A DNA stretch of 64,000 nucleotides, taken from the NCBI RefSeq assembly GCF_021191635.1, contig NZ_JAIWPR010000002.1, positions 280,919 through 344,918 on the forward strand. Reading direction: 5' to 3'. Under the pieces are notes generated by a model, which worked only from the letters and a program-made list of their open reading frames with translations, had not been told where the DNA came from and searched no databases. Both the position numbers and the translations under genes were made by a program. This document shows positions 58,475 through 64,000 of this stretch, in pieces. The stretch's first letter is position 1. The number at the start of each line of letters is the position of its first letter. Source of the stretch: Alterluteimonas quercicellularis (GTDB lineage Bacteria; Pseudomonadota; Gammaproteobacteria; Xanthomonadales; Xanthomonadaceae).

Positions 58475-60172
58475 ATGGCGATTTCGCTCTCCAAGGACGC
58501 GCTGAAGGCGGGCAAGGCCGGCGACAAGGCGGTCGAGGTGCTGGACCGGCTGGAGAAGATGCAGCTGGCGCGGCGGCTGGGCAAGATGCTGCTGCTGGCC
58601 GCGGCGATCGCGATCGGGCTGATCGTGTTCTTCTGGTCGCAGAAGCCGGGCTACGTGCCGCTCTACGCCGGCCTCGACGCCAAGGCGACCGCCGAGGCCA
58701 CCGACCTGCTGCGCGCGGCGCAGATCCCGTTCGAGATCGACCGCGCCACCGGCGCGATCTCGGTGCCGGAATCGCACGTGCACGATGCGCGGCTGAAGCT
58801 GGCCGGCTCCGGCCTGACCGAGTCCGGCCGCCTGGGCTTCGAGCTGATGGAGCGCGATCCGGGCTTCGGGGTAAGCCAGTTCGTGGAGAACGCGCGCTAC
58901 CAGCACGCGCTGGAGACCGAGCTGGTGCGCACCATCGCCGCGCTGCGCCCGGTGCGCGACGCGCGCGTGCACCTGGCGATCCCGAAGCCGTCCGCCTTCA
59001 CCCGCCAGCGCGAGGCGGCCAGCGCCTCGGTGGTGCTGGAGCTGCGCGGCGGCGCCGCCCTCGAACGCGGCCAGGTCGACGCCATCGTGCACCTGGTCGC
59101 CTCCAGCATCCCGGACCTGGCGCCGGAGCGGGTCACCGTGGTCGACCAGAACGGCCGCCTGCTCAGCAACGACAACCAGGACCCGGCCTCGGCGCTGAGC
59201 GCGCTGCAGTTCGAGCAGGTGCGCCGGCAGGAGACCTCGTTCAACCAGCGCATCCGCGAGCTGCTGGAGCCGATGACCGGGCCCGGCCGGGTCAACGCCG
59301 AGGTCACCGTGGACATGGACTTCTCGGTCAGCGAGGAGGCCCGCGAGCTGTACACCGCCGAGCCGCCCAAGCTGCGCAGCGAGCAGGTCAGCGAGACCGC
59401 CACCCGCGAGGGCGGCCCGCAGGGCATCCCCGGCGCGACCAGCAACCTGCCCGAGACGGTGGACGACCCGGGCGTGGAGGCCGCGGTGGCCGCGGCCGCC
59501 GGCAACCCGGGCGACACCTCGCGCAGCGCCACCCGCAACTACGAGCTCGACCGCACGCTGCAGCACACGCGGCAGCCGCCGGGGCGCATCCGCCGCGTCA
59601 CCGCCGCGGTGCTGGTGGACCACGTGCCGCGCGCGGGCGCCGAGGGCGCCGCCTCGCTGCAGCCGCTCACCGAGGCGGAACTGCAGCGGATCGAGGCGCT
59701 GGTGCGCCAGGCGGTGGGCTTCGACGCGGCCCGCGGCGACGTGGTCTCGGTGATGAACGCGCCGTTCGTGCGCGAGGACGCCGGCGAGTCCGCCGGCCCG
59801 GCCTGGTGGGAGCGGCCGCTGCTGCACGACGCCGTCCGCCTGCTGCTGGGCGCGGTGGTGGTGCTGGCGCTGCTGTTCGGCGTGGTGCGCCCGGCGGTGC
59901 GGCAGATTGCCGGACCCGCGCAGCGCCGCCGCGACGACGCCGCGCCGGATCGGGCGCGGCTGCCGGCGCCCGGCGACGAGGACGTGCCGCTGCAGGCGCT
60001 GGCCGAGGACACCGCGCAGATCGCGGCCGCCGGCCCCGGCCGCGGGCCGATCGCGCTGGCCTCGGACGCCTACGAGGACCGCGTGCGGCAGGCCCGCGAG
60101 GCGGTGAAGACGGATTCCAAGCGCGTGGCGCAGGTGGTCAAGGGGTGGTTGGGTGATGAAGCAGCCGTCTAG
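58475..60172 (+). CDS. fliF: Flagellar MS-ring protein FliF
   Basis: FliF forms the inner-membrane MS ring. The 565-residue protein has membrane helices at about residues 40-57 (LLLAAAIAIGLIVFFW) and 449-466 (LLLGAVVVLALLFGVV), the YscJ-like ring domain between them (RAAQIPFEIDRATGAI, LERGQVDAIVHLVASSI), and a C-terminal tail that binds FliG (AREAVKTDSKRVAQVVKGWL). It overlaps fliG by 17 bases. Confidence 0.97.
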   Translation: MAISLSKDALKAGKAGDKAVEVLDRLEKMQLARRLGKMLLLAAAIAIGLIVFFWSQKPGYVPLYAGLDAKATAEATDLLRAAQIPFEIDRATGAISVPESHVHDARLKLAGSGLTESGRLGFELMERDPGFGVSQFVENARYQHALETELVRTIAALRPVRDARVHLAIPKPSAFTRQREAASASVVLELRGGAALERGQVDAIVHLVASSIPDLAPERVTVVDQNGRLLSNDNQDPASALSALQFEQVRRQETSFNQRIRELLEPMTGPGRVNAEVTVDMDFSVSEEARELYTAEPPKLRSEQVSETATREGGPQGIPGATSNLPETVDDPGVEAAVAAAAGNPGDTSRSATRNYELDRTLQHTRQPPGRIRRVTAAVLVDHVPRAGAEGAASLQPLTEAELQRIEALVRQAVGFDAARGDVVSVMNAPFVREDAGESAGPAWWERPLLHDAVRLLLGAVVVLALLFGVVRPAVRQIAGPAQRRRDDAAPDRARLPAPGDEDVPLQALAEDTAQIAAAGPGRGPIALASDAYEDRVRQAREAVKTDSKRVAQVVKGWLGDEAAV

Positions 60173-61172
60173 CGGCGAGAACCTCACCGGGGTGCAGCGC
60201 GCGGCCGTGCTGCTGCTCTCGCTGGGCGAAGGGGACGCGGCCGAGGTGCTCAAGCACATGGCCGCGAAGGAAGTGCAGAAGCTCGGGCTGGCGATGGCCA
60301 CCATGGGCGCGGTCAGCCGCGAGCAGCTGCTGGGGGTGATGGAGGACTTCCACGGCGCGCTGGAACGGCAGACCTCGCTGGGCGTGGGCGCCGACGACTA
60401 CATCCGCGCGGTGCTGGTGCAGGCGCTGGGGGCGGACAAGGCCGGCAGCCTGATCGACCGCATCCTGCTCGGCCGCAACACCACCGGCCTGGACACGCTG
60501 AAGTGGATGGACCCGCGCGCGGTGGCCGACCTGGTCCGGCACGAGCACCCGCAGATCATCGCCATCGTCCTCTCCCACCTCGACCCCGACCAGGCCGCCG
60601 ACACCCTGAAGCTGCTGCCCGAGCGCACCCGCGCCGACGTGCTGCTGCGCATCGCCACGCTCGACGGCATCCCGCCGAACGCGCTCAACGAGCTCAACGA
60701 GATCATGGAGCGCCAGTTCGCCGGCAACCAGAACCTCAAGTCCTCGGCGGTGGGCGGGGTCAAGGTGGCCGCCAACATCCTCAACTTCATGGATTCCGGC
60801 CAGGACCAGAGCCTGCTGGGCGCGATCCGCAAGGTCGACGACCAGCTCGGCCAGCGCATCCAGGACCTGATGTTCGTGTTCGACGACCTGGTCGAGCTGG
60901 ACGACCGCGAACTGCAGACGCTGCTGCGCGAGGTCTCCGGCGAGCGCCTGGGCGTCGCCCTGCGCGGCGCCGACGTGCGCGTGCGCGAGAAGATCACCCG
61001 CAACATGTCGCAGCGCGCGGCCGAGATCCTGCTGGAGGACATGGAGGCGCGCGGGCCGGTGCGGCTGTCCGACGTCGAGTCGGCGCAGAAGGAGATCCTG
61101 GGCATCGTGCGGCGGCTGGCCGACGAGGGCGCGATCGCGCTGGGCGGTGGCGGCGCCGAGGAGCTGGTATGA
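60156..61172 (+). CDS. fliG: Flagellar motor switch protein FliG
   Basis: FliG is the rotor protein that takes torque from MotA. The 338-residue protein has the FliF-binding N-terminus ([20 protein letters not shown]), the middle-domain EHPQ motif in [15 protein letters not shown], and the C-terminal torque helix with [24 protein letters not shown] one codon earlier is an alternative start. It overlaps fliF and fliH. Confidence 0.97.
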   Translation: MKQPSSGENLTGVQRAAVLLLSLGEGDAAEVLKHMAAKEVQKLGLAMATMGAVSREQLLGVMEDFHGALERQTSLGVGADDYIRAVLVQALGADKAGSLIDRILLGRNTTGLDTLKWMDPRAVADLVRHEHPQIIAIVLSHLDPDQAADTLKLLPERTRADVLLRIATLDGIPPNALNELNEIMERQFAGNQNLKSSAVGGVKVAANILNFMDSGQDQSLLGAIRKVDDQLGQRIQDLMFVFDDLVELDDRELQTLLREVSGERLGVALRGADVRVREKITRNMSQRAAEILLEDMEARGPVRLSDVESAQKEILGIVRRLADEGAIALGGGGAEELV

Positions 61173-61777
61173 GCGCGGTGCGCTGGCTCGCGCCGGCCCT
61201 GGACGCGCCCGCGCCGACGCCCGAGGCGGCAGCGGCCGAGCTGCCGCGCCCGCCCTCGCTGCAGGAGATCGAGCGCATCCGCGAGGAGGCGCGCGAGGAA
61301 GGGCTGGCCGAAGGACTGGCCCGCGGGCATGCCGAGGGCCTGGCCCAGGGCCAGGCGGAGATCCGCCGCCTGACCGCGCAGATCGAGGGCATCCTGGACA
61401 ACTTCTCGCGCCCGCTGTCGCGGCTGGAGAACGAGGTGGTCGCCGCGCTGGGCGAGCTGGCCGCGCGCATCGCCGGCGGCCTGGTCGGCCGCGCCTACGA
61501 GGCCGATCCGGGCCTGCTGGCCGAACTGGTGGCCGAGGCGGTCGAGGCCGTGGGCGGCGCCGCGCGCGAGGTCGAGGTGCGGCTGCATCCCGACGACATC
61601 GCCGCGCTCGCGCCGCTGCTGGCGCTGCCGCCGGCTACGCGCCTGTCGCCGGACCCGGCGCTGGCGCGCGGCGACCTGCGCGTGCACGCCGAGAGCGTGC
61701 GCATCGACGGCAGCCTGGACGCGCGCCTGCGCGGCGCGATCGAGACCGTGCTGCGCCGCGCCGGGGCGGGCGCGTGA
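61169..61777 (+). CDS. fliH: Flagellar export ATPase regulator FliH
   Basis: FliH binds and restrains FliI and links it to the C ring. The 202-residue protein has the family's GxxxG helix repeats ([20 protein letters not shown]) and a C-terminal FliI-binding domain ([37 protein letters not shown]). It overlaps fliG and fliI by four bases each. Confidence 0.95.
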   Translation: MSAVRWLAPALDAPAPTPEAAAAELPRPPSLQEIERIREEAREEGLAEGLARGHAEGLAQGQAEIRRLTAQIEGILDNFSRPLSRLENEVVAALGELAARIAGGLVGRAYEADPGLLAELVAEAVEAVGGAAREVEVRLHPDDIAALAPLLALPPATRLSPDPALARGDLRVHAESVRIDGSLDARLRGAIETVLRRAGAGA

Positions 61778-63201
61778 GCGCAGCCCTGCCGCAGACCGAC
61801 GGGCGGGCGGCCGCCACCCTGCCCGCGGCCGACCCCGCCGACTGGCTGGCCGCGCGCAACCTGCGCCTGGCCGCGCGCCTGGACGCGACCGGCCCGGACC
61901 CCGCCGCCGGCCGCGGCCTGATCCGCGAAGGCATCCTGCGCCGCGCGGTCGGGCTGACCCTGGAGGCCGTCGGCTGCGAGGCGCCGATGGGCGCGACCTG
62001 CCGGGTCGAGGTCGCCGACGGCGGCTGGGTCGAGGCCGAGGTCGTCGGCTTCGCCGGCGAGCGCACCTCGCTGATGCCCAGCGCCGAGCTGCACGGCCTG
62101 CTGCCGAACGCGCGCGTGGTGCCGGTGCGCCGCCGCGGCGGCGGCGTCGAGGTCGGCGAGGGCCTGCTCGGCCGCGTCGTCGACAGCGACGGCGTGCCGC
62201 TCGACGGCAAGGGCGCCATCCGCGCCGAAGGCACGACCGGCATGGCGGCCGTCTCGATCAACCCGCTGGCGCGCGAGCCGATCACCCAGCCGCTGGACGT
62301 GGGCGTGCGCGCGATCAACGCGCTGCTGCCGATCGGCCGCGGCCAGCGCGTCGGCCTGTTCGCGGGCTCGGGCGTCGGCAAGTCGACGCTGCTGGGCATG
62401 ATGACCCGCTTCACCGCCGCCGACGTCATCGTCGTGGGCCTGATCGGCGAGCGCGGCCGAGAGGTCCGCGACTTCGTCGAGACCACGCTCGGCGAGGAGG
62501 GCCTGCGCCGCGCGGTGGTCGTCGCCGCACCCGCCGACCGCCCGCCGCTGACGCGCCTGCACGGCGCCTACCGTGCGACCGCGATCGCCGAGTGGTTCCG
62601 CGACCAGGGCCTGAACGTGCTGCTGCTGATGGACTCGCTGACCCGCTTCGCGCAGGCGCAGCGCGAGATCGGCCTGTCGGTCGGCGAGCCGCCGACCACC
62701 CGCGGCTACCCGCCGAGCGTGTTCGCGCGCCTGCCGGCGCTGGTGGAGCGCGCGGGCAATGGCGCCAAGGGCCGCGGCTCGATCACCGCGTTCTACACCG
62801 TGCTCACCGAGGGCGACGACCCGCAGGACCCGATCGCCGACGCCGCGCGCGCGATCCTCGACGGCCACATCCTGCTGTCGCGACGGATCGCCGACGCCGG
62901 CCTGTACCCGGCGATCGACGTGGAATCGTCGGTCAGCCGCGTGGTGACCGAGATCGCCGACGAGACCTGGCGCGAGCGCATCCGCGCGCTCAGGCGCCTG
63001 GTCGCCGCCTACAACGCCAACCGCGACCTGATCGCCATCGGCGCCTACCAGCGTGGCGGCGACCCGGTGGTCGACGAGGCGCTGGCGCGCTGGCCCGAGA
63101 TCGTCGGCTTCCTGGGCCAGGACGTCGCCCGCGCCGCCGACCTGCACCACAGCCGCCAGGCGCTCGAGCGCCTGCTGCATCCCGAGGAGCCCGACGCATG
63201 A
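61774..63201 (+). CDS. fliI: Flagellum-specific ATP synthase FliI
   Basis: FliI is the hexameric ATPase of flagellar protein export. The 475-residue protein starts at GTG and has Walker [16 protein letters not shown], Walker [20 protein letters not shown], and [20 protein letters not shown], all typical. The N-terminal extension (about residues 1-50) is rich in Ala and less conserved. Its stop overlaps the fliJ start. Confidence 0.97.
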   Translation: MSAALPQTDGRAAATLPAADPADWLAARNLRLAARLDATGPDPAAGRGLIREGILRRAVGLTLEAVGCEAPMGATCRVEVADGGWVEAEVVGFAGERTSLMPSAELHGLLPNARVVPVRRRGGGVEVGEGLLGRVVDSDGVPLDGKGAIRAEGTTGMAAVSINPLAREPITQPLDVGVRAINALLPIGRGQRVGLFAGSGVGKSTLLGMMTRFTAADVIVVGLIGERGREVRDFVETTLGEEGLRRAVVVAAPADRPPLTRLHGAYRATAIAEWFRDQGLNVLLLMDSLTRFAQAQREIGLSVGEPPTTRGYPPSVFARLPALVERAGNGAKGRGSITAFYTVLTEGDDPQDPIADAARAILDGHILLSRRIADAGLYPAIDVESSVSRVVTEIADETWRERIRALRRLVAAYNANRDLIAIGAYQRGGDPVVDEALARWPEIVGFLGQDVARAADLHHSRQALERLLHPEEPDA

Positions 63202-63650
63202 AGCAGTCCCGCCGCATCGACCCGCTGTTGAGCCGCGCCCAGGACCACGAGGACGCGATCGCGCGCGCGCTGGCCGAGCGCCAGCGCACGCTGGCCCAGC
63301 ACGAGGCGCGGCTGGAGGAACTGCGCCGCTACGCCGACGAGTACGCGCAGAGCCAGCTCGCCGCCACCAGCCCCGCCCAGCTCGCCAACCGCCGCGCGTT
63401 CCTGGACCGGCTGGAGAACGCGGTCGAGCAGCAGAGCCGCACCGTGGACCACAGCCGGCAGACGGTCGAGGTGGAGCGCGGCCGGCTGCTGCTGGCCAGC
63501 CGCGACAAGCAGGTGCTGGAACAGCTGGCCGCGAGCTATCGCGCGCAGGAACGCCAGGTCGACGAGCGCCGCTCGCAGCGCGAGCTCGACGACCTGGGCG
63601 CGCGGCGCGCCCGGCTGGCGGCGCTGGCCGCCGAGGGCGCCGGCCCGTGA
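63198..63650 (+). CDS. fliJ: Flagellar export protein FliJ
   Basis: FliJ is the coiled-coil stalk that rotates in the FliI ring. The 150-residue protein is almost wholly coiled coil ([60 protein letters not shown]). It lies between fliI and fliK with four-base overlaps on both sides. Confidence 0.93.
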   Translation: MKQSRRIDPLLSRAQDHEDAIARALAERQRTLAQHEARLEELRRYADEYAQSQLAATSPAQLANRRAFLDRLENAVEQQSRTVDHSRQTVEVERGRLLLASRDKQVLEQLAASYRAQERQVDERRSQRELDDLGARRARLAALAAEGAGP

Positions 63651-64000
63651 CGCCGGTGGCACCGTCCGCTGTCGCCGCCGTGGGCCCCGCACCGCGCGCC
63701 GCCCACGCGCCCGCCTCCGGCGACGACGGCTTCGCCCGCGCGCTCGCGCGGCGGCAGGCGCCTGCCGACGAGGCCGGGGGCGGCGATGGCGACCCTGTGG
63801 ACGCCCCGCAGCGTTCGCCGCGGGCCGACCCCGCGCCGGACGAGACCGAACCGGAAGGGCCACCCGCGGCCGCGGCGCAGCCCGCCCCGCCGGCGCAGCC
63901 ACCGTGGCCGCCCCCCGGGCTGGCCGCGCTGGCGCTGGCCGACCCGTCCATGCCGCCTGCGGCGCCACCGGCCGTCGACGTGCCGGCCGCGCACACGGCC
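63647..64000 (+). CDS. fliK: Flagellar hook-length control protein FliK, N-terminal part
   Basis: A GTG overlapping the fliJ stop opens a frame that runs off the window after 118 residues. The visible part is the disordered, Pro/Ala-rich leader expected of FliK (SGDDGFARALARRQAPADEA, then a long Pro stretch). The conserved C-terminal domain is outside the window, so the call rests on position and composition. Confidence 0.75.
   Translation, partial: MTPVAPSAVAAVGPAPRAAHAPASGDDGFARALARRQAPADEAGGGDGDPVDAPQRSPRADPAPDETEPEGPPAAAAQPAPPAQPPWPPPGLAALALADPSMPPAAPPAVDVPAAHTA

Overview
The window is a very GC-rich stretch of a flagellated gammaproteobacterium, most likely Xanthomonadaceae (a Lysobacter, Luteimonas or Pseudoxanthomonas relative). 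The evidence is the trxB-aat-infA-clpA-clpS and ftsK-lolA-rarA gene order shared with gammaproteobacteria, a flagellar locus carrying its own rpoN and a FleQ-type activator, and GTAG-headed palindromic repeats like those known from Stenotrophomonas and Xanthomonas. No tRNA, rRNA, CRISPR array or intact transposase was found.

Bases 1-20,280 are mostly core housekeeping genes: a Tat-type signal peptide fragment, an ABC1/UbiB kinase-like protein, two small proteins, rarA, lolA, a serine hydrolase placed between lolA and ftsK, ftsK, alanine dehydrogenase, trxB, a FemAB-like acetyltransferase, aat, infA, clpA and clpS, then a secreted protein, a Nudix hydrolase, mnmA, hflD and a chemoreceptor. Aat, ClpS and ClpA are successive steps of the bacterial N-degron pathway.

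Bases 20,500-28,800 form a signalling island: a PAS-GGDEF-EAL protein, a NarL-type sensor kinase, a GGDEF-EAL-REC protein with degenerate catalytic motifs, and a second histidine kinase that converges on it.

Bases 28,858-47,467 and 54,620-64,000 are one flagellar locus: flgN, flgM and flgA on the minus strand; cheV, flgBCDEFGHIJKL, fliC, fliD, fliS, a FliT-like gene, a PilZ-like gene and a LuxR-type regulator on the plus strand; then rpoN, a REC-only regulator, fleQ, and fliEFGHIJ with the start of fliK. Its regulatory logic can be read from the DNA. Sites with -24/-12 spacing precede flgA, flgB, flgG, fliD and fliE. FliA-type sites (TAAA-N11-GCCGATAA) precede flgM, fliC, cheV, the chemoreceptor and probably the GGDEF-EAL gene. 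This fits a hierarchy of RpoN/FleQ, then basal body, then FlgM/FliA, then filament and chemotaxis.

Bases 47,661-54,300 interrupt the flagellar locus with a polymorphic-toxin module. A 1,603-residue secreted RHS/YD protein ends in a short AT-rich domain that resembles the Tae4 peptidoglycan amidase. A signal-peptide-bearing immunity candidate overlaps its end. Behind it lie a 40-residue ORF, a frameshifted IS5-type transposase remnant, a membrane-protein fragment and an orphan ORF.

Intergenic DNA is rich in palindromes: five inverted GTAG REP pairs, a 143-bp palindromic element between cheV and flgB, a cluster of six stem-loops between flgA and flgM, inverted heptad arrays between flgE and flgF, and paired hairpins before rpoN.
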